The notes: generated from the letters alone by a model not told the origin. Positions 1 through 6,464 are shown, counted from the stretch's first letter. The stretch: 12,278 nucleotides of DNA from Oscillospiraceae bacterium (GCA_003499325.1 DNIP01000048.1:7815-20092); one strand, 5' to 3'. Made by a program: numbers and translations.

Positions 1-35
1 CTCTGTTCTCTGTTCTCTGTTCTCTATTCTCCGTT
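1..35. repeat. 7-bp tandem repeat, cut by the window edge
   Basis: Five consecutive 7-bp units are visible: three identical CTCTGTT units, then CTCTATT and CTCCGTT. The decay runs toward the gene at 34-459, and the last unit overlaps that gene's TAA stop (34-36 on the minus strand). On the coding strand the unit reads AACAGAG, resembling the GAGAAC of the gene's last codons, so the array may have grown from the gene's 3' end. The array reaches base 1, so its true length is unknown. It is not CRISPR-like because the units are directly abutting and far too short. Confidence 0.8.
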
Positions 36-459
36 AACCGTTCTCCGATGACAGCTTACTCCCGATATATTCCAGCAGCTCTTCACTGCACATCTCGGTG
101 ATATCGTCGGGGGAGTCGGGGAATGCCAGCAATATCTGATTCTTGTCCCTGACGATATAGCCCTCACTTCCGCTTTCGGCGCTGAGCTTGCGCATATTCT
201 CCAGCGTGAGCTTAGAGTTGGAGAACACACGGGAGAGCACCACGCGCAGATTATCATCCTCAAAGGAGTTGAAGCCGCCGATAATGACGGTCAGCGGACA
301 CAGCCTGAGGCCGCGGCTGACCTGTGCGCCCAGCTCGACGGGCGTGGTCGCCGAGGTAATTTGATGCGCTTCTCCGCCGATGGGGGAGAGCGCTTTTTTC
401 AGCGCCTTTTCACAGTAGGAGGTTTTTCTCGAAAGATAAAAAATCAGATTGTACTTCAT
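34..459 (-). CDS. Small MoCF/CinA-like protein of unknown function
   Basis: This is a 141-residue protein with no signal peptide or membrane segment, so probably cytoplasmic. I do not recognise a named family with certainty. Two stretches resemble the conserved motifs of the MoCF fold (CinA N-domain, MogA, MoeA). Residues 56-79 carry a hydrophobic strand, then GGF, then EDDNLR, like the VI-TGGLGPT-DD-T motif. Residues 99-125 carry GYIV, a short hydrophobic strand, then FPDSPDDITEM, like the LPG-P-EM motif. The key GG-GPT and LPG glycines are partly replaced, so ordinary molybdopterin chemistry is unlikely. The same two stretches occur in the N-terminal domain of the sortase encoded 63 bp upstream, and both proteins begin with a similar M-x-x-x-L-F segment. 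The start is the only in-frame ATG near an AAAGGA Shine-Dalgarno. It is probably co-transcribed with the sortase. That it is a real gene is likely; the fold is inference. Confidence 0.82.
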   Translation of the reverse strand: MKYNLIFYLSRKTSYCEKALKKALSPIGGEAHQITSATTPVELGAQVSRGLRLCPLTVIIGGFNSFEDDNLRVVLSRVFSNSKLTLENMRKLSAESGSEGYIVRDKNQILLAFPDSPDDITEMCSEELLEYIGSKLSSENG

Positions 460-484
460 AGGGAATCCTTTGCAGTATCGGAGT

Positions 485-515
485 GCGGGGATAGCGCACG
501 GAGCAGCATCCCCGC
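485..515 (-). other. Intergenic hairpin between sortase and downstream gene
   Basis: A perfect 8-bp stem (485-492 with 508-515, GCGGGGAT/ATCCCCGC) encloses a 15-nt loop in the 63-bp gap between the sortase stop and the next start. No U-tract follows on the minus strand, so a classical terminator is not supported. It could modulate read-through or protect the mRNA 3' end of the sortase message, or be chance in GC-rich DNA. Confidence 0.35.
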
Positions 516-522
516 CTGAGAA

Positions 523-2445
523 CTATTCCTTGGGAACAGGGGTGAATTTCGGATAAATGTCGATGCCGACGTTCAGATGCTCAAAGTCAACGCCTGCGAC
601 GTCCTTGTCCCAGCCCTCGAACTCATAGGTGTAGAAGTCGTCCTCAGGCATCACGGGCGTACCGTCGGGTGTGGGCACGGGATCGCCCTCCTTGACGTTG
701 TAGGCGGCATACTGACTGCCGTCAAAGTTGCGGTAGGTGACGGGGAAGTAGGTGATGACGGGCGGTTCGGTCGGCTTGGGAGCGTTTTTCTTGGGCGGTT
801 CAGTGGGCGGCTCCGTGGGATTGGAGGCGATCGTCGCGGTCAGATCCTCCGAGCCCTCCAGGTTGCCCTTGCCGTCGTACCAGTCGACCAGTCCCTTGCC
901 GTTCGCGGTCTTGAAGGTCAGCGGCTCGGGGCGGGTACCGCCGTAGCGCTGATAGTAGACGTCGGGGAACAGCGGCGCCTCATTGCGTGAGGCAAGGCTC
1001 ACGTCAACATTGGTGTCCTCACCGGGGCGCACCTTGCGCGCGACGACCACCAGTCGCCACTGATAGAACTCGTAACAGCAGGTGGACAGGGTGATGATCG
1101 GATCATTCTCATTACAGGTGACGGGGATATTAAAGAACGAGCGGACACGCGTGTTGTAGACGAAGTTCATGTACTCCGCGTCGGAGTTGAAATCGCCCTG
1201 CATGTAGTTGAAGAACTCGCCGTGCTCATAGCGCGTCGAGGTCTTGAACACGGAGATGATCTTGTATTTCGCGTCGCCGTCGGGGGTGTTGAAGGTGATG
1301 ACGGGATGCTCCTGATAGAATTCAAGATCGCCCTTGAGGTCGCCCTTGGGGGAGTAGCCGAGCAGTCCCGCAAACATACTGCCGTCGAGCATATCGTGAC
1401 CGTGCATGATGACGTTGCGCGATTTCTCGCCCTCGGTGGAGCGGTAGTCGATGAAGATACTGCCGTACTCGGAGCTTTCCTTTTTATAGGTGCGCTTGAT
1501 ATAGTATTGGTTGTAACGGTCGTCGCCCTCGTGATACAGCACGGGGTAATCGATCTTGGTGTCGGGGATGGTGATCCAGCCGACGATCTCGTCATTGATC
1601 TCCTTGAGCGCGTCCCAATCCTGCTCGGGACCTGATTCCTCGCCGCTGTCCTTGTCCTTGTTGTGGGCGATGGTCTGGATCTCGCTGGTGACAGCGTTAT
1701 TGCGCATCGGGCCGAAAATGTAGAACTCGAGCACGTAGATCAACGCGGCGATAAAGGCGACGATCGCGATCAGCACGATGATCTTGCGGATCTTCTGCTT
1801 TTTGGTATCCTCTTTTTGCGGGATGAAGGATTGGATGAAGCCCTGCTTCTTTTTCGGCGCGGCAGCGGTGCTTTCAGGATCGATATGATTCAGCTCGGCG
1901 CCGACCTCGTTGCCGCTCGCGTCATAGAACGCGACGCCGTCGGGGTATTTTTGAGCAAATTCGGCGAACACATCGTTCGCGCCCGCGATACCGCCGCGGA
2001 TCAACTCCTTGAGCGCTGTACCTGTCAAAGAGGCGCATGGCAGGGCGACAAAGCGCTTGCCCGCGTATGAGAAGCAGTAGCCCTTGTAGCCGTTGCCCAG
2101 ATCGCCGACGGAGGAGACCTTCAGCTTCGGGGTCAGCGCCTTATGCTGATCGTCGAGCGGGATCCCCGATTCAATGCTGTCGACCGTCTTGTAGAACATC
2201 TTGCGAAAAGCGCTGTTGTCGGTCGAGTCGAGCGCGTTGACGAACAGGAACAGATCGCCCTCATTGGCGTTGAGCTTTTCGGTGATCAGCTTCTCCAGCT
2301 TCTTTGCGTCAGCGCCGCATTCGGCGGAGTGCTGCAGCTCGACGCCGTCCGCCTCGAGCGCGGCGGTTATCTCAGCCGCCGAATCGCGATACGCCTGTGC
2401 GTCTGCCTTATTCTTTTGGATGGAGAATAATTCACATTTGAACAT
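523..2445 (-). CDS. Class B sortase with long cytoplasmic N-domain and C-terminal repeat domain
   Basis: This is a membrane transpeptidase that would cleave a sorting signal and attach surface proteins to peptidoglycan or to each other. At 640 residues it is more than twice the usual SrtB size. The order of parts is: residues 1-170, a soluble domain resembling a degenerate MoCF/CinA fold (residues 63-88 and 119-150); a basic linker; one membrane helix at about 219-243; and the catalytic domain at about 280-475. The catalytic domain shows the signature WITIPDTKIDYPV, His350 in MHGHDM, Cys456 in TLSTC, and Arg464 as the likely third catalytic residue. Residues 541-565 are a PTEPP-rich wall-spanning linker. 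Residues 566-636 contain an FEGW element typical of Listeria-Bacteroides (InlB-type) repeats. With a cytoplasmic N-terminus, the catalytic part lies outside. The start follows AAGAAGGAAA at good spacing. No LPXTG-like or NPXTN-like substrate is visible nearby. Sortase identity is secure; the N-domain fold is inference. Confidence 0.95.
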   Translation of the reverse strand: MFKCELFSIQKNKADAQAYRDSAAEITAALEADGVELQHSAECGADAKKLEKLITEKLNANEGDLFLFVNALDSTDNSAFRKMFYKTVDSIESGIPLDDQHKALTPKLKVSSVGDLGNGYKGYCFSYAGKRFVALPCASLTGTALKELIRGGIAGANDVFAEFAQKYPDGVAFYDASGNEVGAELNHIDPESTAAAPKKKQGFIQSFIPQKEDTKKQKIRKIIVLIAIVAFIAALIYVLEFYIFGPMRNNAVTSEIQTIAHNKDKDSGEESGPEQDWDALKEINDEIVGWITIPDTKIDYPVLYHEGDDRYNQYYIKRTYKKESSEYGSIFIDYRSTEGEKSRNVIMHGHDMLDGSMFAGLLGYSPKGDLKGDLEFYQEHPVITFNTPDGDAKYKIISVFKTSTRYEHGEFFNYMQGDFNSDAEYMNFVYNTRVRSFFNIPVTCNENDPIITLSTCCYEFYQWRLVVVARKVRPGEDTNVDVSLASRNEAPLFPDVYYQRYGGTRPEPLTFKTANGKGLVDWYDGKGNLEGSEDLTATIASNPTEPPTEPPKKNAPKPTEPPVITYFPVTYRNFDGSQYAAYNVKEGDPVPTPDGTPVMPEDDFYTYEFEGWDKDVAGVDFEHLNVGIDIYPKFTPVPKE

Positions 2446-2510
2446 ATAGTTTCCTTCTTATTCGGAGTAGGATGGGAGCGCCGACGGATCGATCCTTTTG
2501 ATCGGGATGA

Positions 2511-3254
2511 TTATTTGGGCTCGGCGCAGATGATGGTGTAGTCGCCTTCGGTCGCGACCTTTGCCGTGTAGCTCTTGCCGTCGGAGCTAAAGCTAATGCT
2601 CTCCTTCTTGAGATCATCCGCGGTGAGATTGATGATATCGAGCGCGTCAGCCTTGACCACGCCCGGTACGGTGGAGCTGACGACGGCGTTATCCTTGACG
2701 ACGATCATGTTGTTGCCGCATTTCTCGGCGAGGTTGTCGCCGTTGACGTCGGCATACTCGTCGGTCTTTAAGCCGATGATGACAACGCCGGTGCCGTCGG
2801 TGCGCTTAACGCCCGCCATCAGGCTGTAGGTGTTATCGTCCGCGTTATAGACCGGGTCGGTCATCTGCTTGTCGGCGATATTTCTGACGATGCCGGCAAA
2901 GACGCTCTTGTCCTCGATATCCTTGAGGTTCTTGTCCTTTTCGCCCGCGGGATAGGAGCCGACAACGGTGCGGGTCTCATCCGCTACGGTCAGGCTGTCG
3001 AGAGAAAGATTCTTGGCGATCTTCTCATAATCCTCGTCGGTGCTGTCCTTCGTAATCATCATCGCGGCGAGGTTCGCCTTGTTGAAGATGCCGTCGGCAA
3101 ACTTGGCGTTGTTGCGCCTCTCATAGTGGGCGAAATCCGAGACCTTGCCCTTGGCGTACTCCAGGTTGGCGGATAACCCCTTGCTGACGTTACAGCCCGC
3201 GAGGAGCGCGCCGATCAGGATGATTGCGACTGCGATTGTGAATGCTTTTTTCAT
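2511..3254 (-). CDS. Secreted lipoprotein with Cache/PAS-like sensor fold (tentative)
   Basis: This 247-residue protein begins with a clear lipoprotein signal peptide: MKK, a hydrophobic run, then the lipobox LLAG-Cys21. It would be lipid-anchored on the outer face of the membrane. An open frame extends 26 codons further upstream, but the ATG at 3254 has an AAAGGA Shine-Dalgarno 6 nt away and starts the signal peptide exactly, so I chose it. The mature part has a helical start (about 30-85). It then shows a pattern typical of extracytoplasmic Cache/PAS-like sensor domains: VADETRTVVGSYP at 90-102, a variable stretch ending DPVY, a strand, then AGVKRTDGTGVVIIG at 147-161. That fold assignment is from pattern memory only. 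There is no attached kinase or chemotaxis module, so it may bind a ligand for a partner. It lies 65 bp upstream of the sortase gene on the same strand, suggesting a shared surface role, possibly as ligand-binding partner or regulator. Confidence 0.88.
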   Translation of the reverse strand: MKKAFTIAVAIILIGALLAGCNVSKGLSANLEYAKGKVSDFAHYERRNNAKFADGIFNKANLAAMMITKDSTDEDYEKIAKNLSLDSLTVADETRTVVGSYPAGEKDKNLKDIEDKSVFAGIVRNIADKQMTDPVYNADDNTYSLMAGVKRTDGTGVVIIGLKTDEYADVNGDNLAEKCGNNMIVVKDNAVVSSTVPGVVKADALDIINLTADDLKKESISFSSDGKSYTAKVATEGDYTIICAEPK

Positions 3255-3260
3255 GACAAA

Positions 3261-3266
3261 TCCTTT
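3261..3266 (-). promoter_or_regulatory. Shine-Dalgarno fixing the lipoprotein start
   Basis: AAAGGA (minus strand) lies 6 nt before the ATG at 3254. It supports this start over the longer frame beginning at 3332, whose extra 26 residues are highly basic and would bury the signal peptide. Confidence 0.75.
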
Positions 3267-3268
3267 CC

Positions 3269-3321
3269 GAAAGAGTTCCTCTTTCAAGTGTTTTATTGAC
3301 AGAAAAGGTTTCCTTTTCTGT
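3269..3321 (-). promoter_or_regulatory. Two tandem triloop hairpins in the lipoprotein leader
   Basis: Two perfect inverted repeats stand side by side between thiI and the lipoprotein gene. The first has a 10-bp stem (3299-3308 with 3312-3321, ACAGAAAAGG and its complement) and a 3-nt loop. The second has a 7-bp stem (3269-3275 with 3279-3285, GAAAGAG and its complement) and a 3-nt loop. On the minus strand the second ends 2 nt before the Shine-Dalgarno. Neither is followed by a U-run in the minus direction, so they look more like a stabilising or translation-modulating leader than a terminator for thiI. The A/T-rich stems are only moderately stable. Confidence 0.5.
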
Positions 3322-3360
3322 TGGTTCCTCACAGTGATTAATTCTTTATGAGAAATATAA

Positions 3361-4533
3361 TCAGAAGTCGATCGTCTTGACCGTGGTGTTTCGGATCGCT
3401 TCCTCGATCAGCTCGTCAAGCTGTGCCTCTCGCTCCGCCTGCTCGACAAAATGCAGGATGGGCTTGGTGCGCGGATGCTTGGGCGTGAAAACGGTACAGC
3501 AGTCCTCATACGGCTCGATGGAGGTCTCAAAGGTGCCGATACGGCGGGAGATATTGATGATCTCCTGCTTGTCCATGCCGATCAGCGGACGGAACACGAT
3601 CTTGCCCGCGGCGGCATTGGTGCAGTTCAAGGCGTACATCGTCTGTGACGCGACCTGACCCAGGCTTTCGCCCGTGATCAGCGCGCCTGATTTGGTTTCA
3701 TTGGCAAAGTGGGTGGCGATCTTCATCATCACGCGGCGGAGCAGGATGGTGAACAGCTCCTCGGGACAGCGGTCGCGCATGGTCTCCTGCACCTTGGTCA
3801 GCGGAACGGTGTACATTTCGATAGAGCCTGCGAATCGGCTGACCTCTTGTAAGAGCTTTTCAACCTTCAAGCGCGCGCGCTCCGAGGTATAGGGCGGGCT
3901 CTCAAAGTGTACCGCGTTGAGCTTTAACCCGCGCTTTGCCATCATATAGGCGGCGACGGGGGAGTCGATACCGCCGCTGATCAGCACGGTCGCGAGCCCC
4001 GATGTGCCGACGGGCATGCCTCCCTGACCGCGGATGGTCGCGCATCGGATATAAGCGCCGAAGTCGCGAACCTCGACGGTGACGGTGACCTCGGGATTCT
4101 TGACGTCTACCTTGAGATGGGGACAGGTCTCGAGCAGCTTGCCGCCGACCTGTGCCGAGATCTCGGGGGATTTATAGGGGAAGCGCTTGTCGGAGCGCTT
4201 ACTTTCTACCTTAAAGGTTTTGGCGTCCTCTAAGTATTCCTTACAGTAGTCGGGGGCTTTGGCGAGGATATCCTCGAGCGTCTTGTCACACACGCACGCG
4301 CGGGAGAAGGTGACGATGCCGAACACCTCCGAGATACGCTCGCAAACGTCGTCGAGATCGACGTCCTCGGACTGCGGAATGACGTAGATGGTGGACTGGG
4401 CGATCTTGATGGTGAACTTGCCCAGCCCGCGCAGACGGTATTTGATGTTTTTGATGAGTACGTCTTCAAAGGTGCGGCGGTTGAGTCCCTTTAAGACCAT
4501 TTCGCCGAGCTTTATCAATATGATTTCTTGCAT
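3361..4533 (-). CDS. thiI: tRNA 4-thiouridine synthase ThiI (short form, no rhodanese domain)
   Basis: ThiI adenylates U8 of tRNA and inserts sulfur to give s4U; in many bacteria it also takes part in thiamine thiazole sulfur transfer. The protein is 390 residues, with an N-terminal ferredoxin-like region, a THUMP domain over about residues 60-165, and a PP-loop ATPase domain from about 180. The PP-loop is SGGIDSP at 186-192. Further marks are FESPPYTSERA at 210-220 and the conserved EDCC at 343-346, whose cysteines correspond to the catalytic Cys344 region of E. coli ThiI. The rhodanese domain of E. coli ThiI (482 residues) is absent, as in Bacillus, where a dedicated cysteine desulfurase supplies sulfur directly. 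That partner is the gene just upstream here. AAGGA lies about 10 nt before the start, slightly far. The sequence is complete and shows no damage. Confidence 0.97.
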   Translation of the reverse strand: MQEIILIKLGEMVLKGLNRRTFEDVLIKNIKYRLRGLGKFTIKIAQSTIYVIPQSEDVDLDDVCERISEVFGIVTFSRACVCDKTLEDILAKAPDYCKEYLEDAKTFKVESKRSDKRFPYKSPEISAQVGGKLLETCPHLKVDVKNPEVTVTVEVRDFGAYIRCATIRGQGGMPVGTSGLATVLISGGIDSPVAAYMMAKRGLKLNAVHFESPPYTSERARLKVEKLLQEVSRFAGSIEMYTVPLTKVQETMRDRCPEELFTILLRRVMMKIATHFANETKSGALITGESLGQVASQTMYALNCTNAAAGKIVFRPLIGMDKQEIINISRRIGTFETSIEPYEDCCTVFTPKHPRTKPILHFVEQAEREAQLDELIEEAIRNTTVKTIDF

Positions 4534-4563
4534 AAATTAAGATTCCTTTTTCGGTTATAGTGT

Positions 4564-4694
4564 TGTAGGGGAGGGGCTTGCTCCTCCCGTGTTATCCCAA
4601 TATGAAATCAGTAACAAAGAGACAGGTGAATCTGATCCGCATGATAAAGCGATGGTACAGAAATGTTTCGGGAGCAGCAAGCCGCTCCCCTACA
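4564..4694. mobile_element. Miniature inverted-repeat element between the desulfurase gene and thiI
   Basis: A 131-bp block is bounded by 26-bp inverted copies at 4564-4589 and 4669-4694. The arms match at 24 of 26 positions and start with TGTAGGGGAG. Each arm is itself a hairpin with a GGGAG(C/G)GGC stem and a TT loop. The two differences between the arms are partners in the same stem pair: G-C in the left arm, C-G in the right. The outer edge of the right arm touches the TAA stop of the desulfurase gene. The 79-bp core (4590-4668) has no gene I can support. It carries no transposase, so it would be a non-autonomous MITE-like or REP/BIME-like element. I see no convincing target duplication. 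It may shape the processing or expression ratio of the two genes. Confidence 0.75.
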
Positions 4695-5831
4695 TTATTT
4701 CCTTTGCAGCGTCGCAATACCGCTTTTCAGCCCTTCGATCAGCGCGTCGATATCTTCCGTGGTGTTGTATCGGGAAAAGCTGATTCTCAGCGAGCTGTCG
4801 ATGCGGTCGTCGGGCAGCCCCATCGCCTCGAGCACATAACTGCGCTTGCCTTTGGCACAGGCGCTCGAGGAGCTGACGTATACGTCGGTTTCCTCCAGAT
4901 GGTGGAGCATGGTCTCCGATCGAATCCCCTCGACGGAAATGTTGATGATATACGGCAGAGCGTCGGCGGGGGAGTTGACGGAAATACCGTCGATCGCCTG
5001 TAGCTGATCGAGCGCGTAGCGGTTCAGTTCCTTGATATGATCTGCGTGAAGTGATAAATCAGAAAAAACAGCCGCGGCTGCCGCGCCGAAGGCGGCGATC
5101 AGGGGCGCGCTTTCCGTACCCGGACGGAGCTTTTTCTGTTGCTCACCGCCGTAGAGCAGGGGCAGGATGCGTGCGCCGTCGCGGATATATAATGCGCCGC
5201 AGCCCTTTGCGCCGTGGATCTTGTGCGCGCTGACGCTCATCAGGTCAACGCCCCATTTCTTCGGCTTGACGGGCATTTTGCCGTACGCCTGCACTGCGTC
5301 GGAGTGGAACAGCGCTTCCGGGCAATTCTTATGTACCGGCTTCGCGAGTCGCTCGATCGGCTGGATCGCGCCGGTCTCGTTATTCACCGTCATGATACTG
5401 ACGAGGATGGTTTTGTCGGTGAGCAGCGCTTGAAATGCGTCGATATCGACAACGCCCTGTTCGGTGACAGGGGCAAATTGTACGTCAAAGCCGAGCTCGG
5501 CAAGACGCTTGGCGCTTTCATATACGGAGCTGTGCTCGACCGCGGAGACGATCACGCGGTTGCCGCGGCGTTTGAGCGCCTGTGCCGCGCCGAACAGCAC
5601 GGTGTTGTTCGCTTCGGTGCCGCCCGAGGTGAAATAGATGGTTTTCGGTTGTACGTTCAGCGAGTCGGCGATGATCCCGCGCGCTTCTTCTACGGCTGCT
5701 TCCGCCTGTATTCCCGCCTTGTGCAGAGAGGACGGATTGCCGTAATTCTCGCGCATCATGCGGTATGCCGTGTCAGCCGCTTCCCGGCATACCTGCGTGG
5801 TGGCGCTGTTATCTAAATAATGGATGCTCAT
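4695..5831 (-). CDS. NifS/IscS-type cysteine desulfurase, partner of ThiI
   Basis: This PLP enzyme takes sulfur from L-cysteine as a protein-bound persulfide and passes it on. The 378-residue protein has the family's normal length and opening (YLDNSATT). Visible residues: the GGTEANN PLP-phosphate region at 70-76, His100 in VEHSS, NNETG at 150-154, Asp178 and Gln181 in HSDAVQ, the PLP lysine Lys204 in SAHKIHG, and the persulfide cysteine Cys325 in SSSACAKG. The mobile cysteine loop is of the longer IscS/NifS (group I) type rather than the SufS type. Position directly upstream of thiI matches the nifZ-thiI arrangement known in Bacillus, so dedicated supply of ThiI is the best guess. General Fe-S cluster supply cannot be excluded. 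The Shine-Dalgarno is weak (GAAAGA), but the start agrees with the family N-terminus. Transcription probably starts from the promoter at 5880-5908. Confidence 0.96.
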   Translation of the reverse strand: MSIHYLDNSATTQVCREAADTAYRMMRENYGNPSSLHKAGIQAEAAVEEARGIIADSLNVQPKTIYFTSGGTEANNTVLFGAAQALKRRGNRVIVSAVEHSSVYESAKRLAELGFDVQFAPVTEQGVVDIDAFQALLTDKTILVSIMTVNNETGAIQPIERLAKPVHKNCPEALFHSDAVQAYGKMPVKPKKWGVDLMSVSAHKIHGAKGCGALYIRDGARILPLLYGGEQQKKLRPGTESAPLIAAFGAAAAAVFSDLSLHADHIKELNRYALDQLQAIDGISVNSPADALPYIINISVEGIRSETMLHHLEETDVYVSSSSACAKGKRSYVLEAMGLPDDRIDSSLRISFSRYNTTEDIDALIEGLKSGIATLQRK

Positions 5832-5879
5832 AGTTCAAATCTTTCGTATCTGCCGTTATGACAATCTTTTATCAGTATA

Positions 5880-5908
5880 ATTATATATCTATAAGGGGAT
5901 AATTACAA
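5880..5908 (-). promoter_or_regulatory. Sigma-A promoter of the desulfurase-thiI unit
   Basis: On the minus strand, TTGTAA (5903-5908) and a perfect TATAAT (5880-5885) are spaced 17 bp. They lie about 50 bp before the desulfurase ATG, implying a leader of roughly 40 nt. The surrounding DNA is markedly A+T-rich, as expected for a promoter. Confidence 0.7.
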
Positions 5909-5929
5909 GAAGCAGATTGAAATTTTTGT

Positions 5930-5959
5930 TGAATAATTTATGAACGCGGACGGATACTA
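5930..5959 (+). promoter_or_regulatory. Sigma-G (forespore) promoter of spoVAC
   Basis: TGAATA (5930-5935), a 17-bp spacer and GATACTA (5953-5959) closely match the consensus known for sigma-G in Bacillus and Clostridium (roughly TGAATA with CATACTA). It stands directly before a sporulation gene that belongs to the sigma-G regulon in known species, so sequence and context agree. Some sigma-F promoters look similar. The expected transcription start, near 5966, is only about 8 nt from the spoVAC ATG. Confidence 0.8.
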
Positions 5960-5973
5960 TTCTCGGTGATAAT

Positions 5974-6408
5974 ATGACGAAAGAAAACTATTCCGAATTG
6001 GTCAAAAAGCGCTCCCGCAACAGTAATAGTTGGCTCAACTGCCTGAAGGCATTTTTGATCGGCGGCGCGATCTGCACGATCGGGCAGGGGATACTGGAGC
6101 TGTTTCTCACATTGGAGCTGTCGGAGAATGACGCAAAGACCCTGACCTCAGTGTCGCTGATCTTCATCGGCGTACTGCTCACCGCGCTCCATCTGTATGA
6201 GCGGCTCGCCAAGCACGGCGGCGCGGGCACGCTGGTGCCGATCACGGGCTTTGCGAACGCCATGAGCTCGCCCGCGATCGAGTTCAAGGCGGAGGGACTG
6301 ATCACCGGGCTGGCGGCAAAAATGTTCATCATCGCAGGTCCCGTGCTGGTATACGGCACGTCCGCAGCCGTGATCTACGGCGTGATCTATTGGCTGACAA
6401 CAAGGTGA
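5974..6408 (+). CDS. spoVAC: Stage V sporulation protein AC (SpoVAC)
   Basis: SpoVAC is an inner-membrane spore protein of the SpoVA channel, which moves dipicolinic acid into the developing spore and out on germination. The Bacillus protein has been reported to behave as a mechanosensitive channel. This copy is 144 residues, close to the usual length, with hydrophobic segments at about 22-46, 58-75, 110-128 and 129-142. It also has the family signature GAGTLVPITGFANAM at 83-97, followed by SSPAIEFKAEG. The start fits the family N-terminus; the Shine-Dalgarno (GGTGA, 4 nt from ATG) is poor. The usual partners spoVAD and spoVAE do not follow; the next gene is a protein kinase with its own promoter. 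No terminator hairpin is visible between the two, so some read-through is possible. Confidence 0.95.
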   Translation: MTKENYSELVKKRSRNSNSWLNCLKAFLIGGAICTIGQGILELFLTLELSENDAKTLTSVSLIFIGVLLTALHLYERLAKHGGAGTLVPITGFANAMSSPAIEFKAEGLITGLAAKMFIIAGPVLVYGTSAAVIYGVIYWLTTR

Positions 6409-6464
6409 TCAGTCTTAATGATGAATTGAAAAAAGAGATACCCTTTGAGAATCGCCTCGGAATA

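Noticed and set aside
1..35. CRISPR array start
   Set aside because: The units are 7 bp and directly abutting, with no spacers.
3255..3332. Longer lipoprotein start
   Set aside because: The added 26 residues would precede a complete lipoprotein signal peptide, which must be at the N-terminus, and they overlap the leader hairpins.
4534..4694. Thiamine (TPP) riboswitch or rho-independent terminator before thiI
   Set aside because: No TPP-box pattern is recognisable; the hairpins belong to a repeat with inverted ends and are not followed by a U-run on the minus strand.
5214..5816. 200-codon open frame on the plus strand
   Set aside because: It lies wholly antisense to the desulfurase gene, which has every catalytic residue; the frame has no ribosome site and its sequence is the low-complexity output expected opposite a GC-rich gene.
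6409..6464. Terminator between spoVAC and the kinase gene
   Set aside because: Only 3-bp stems are found and no U-tract follows, so no terminator can be supported.
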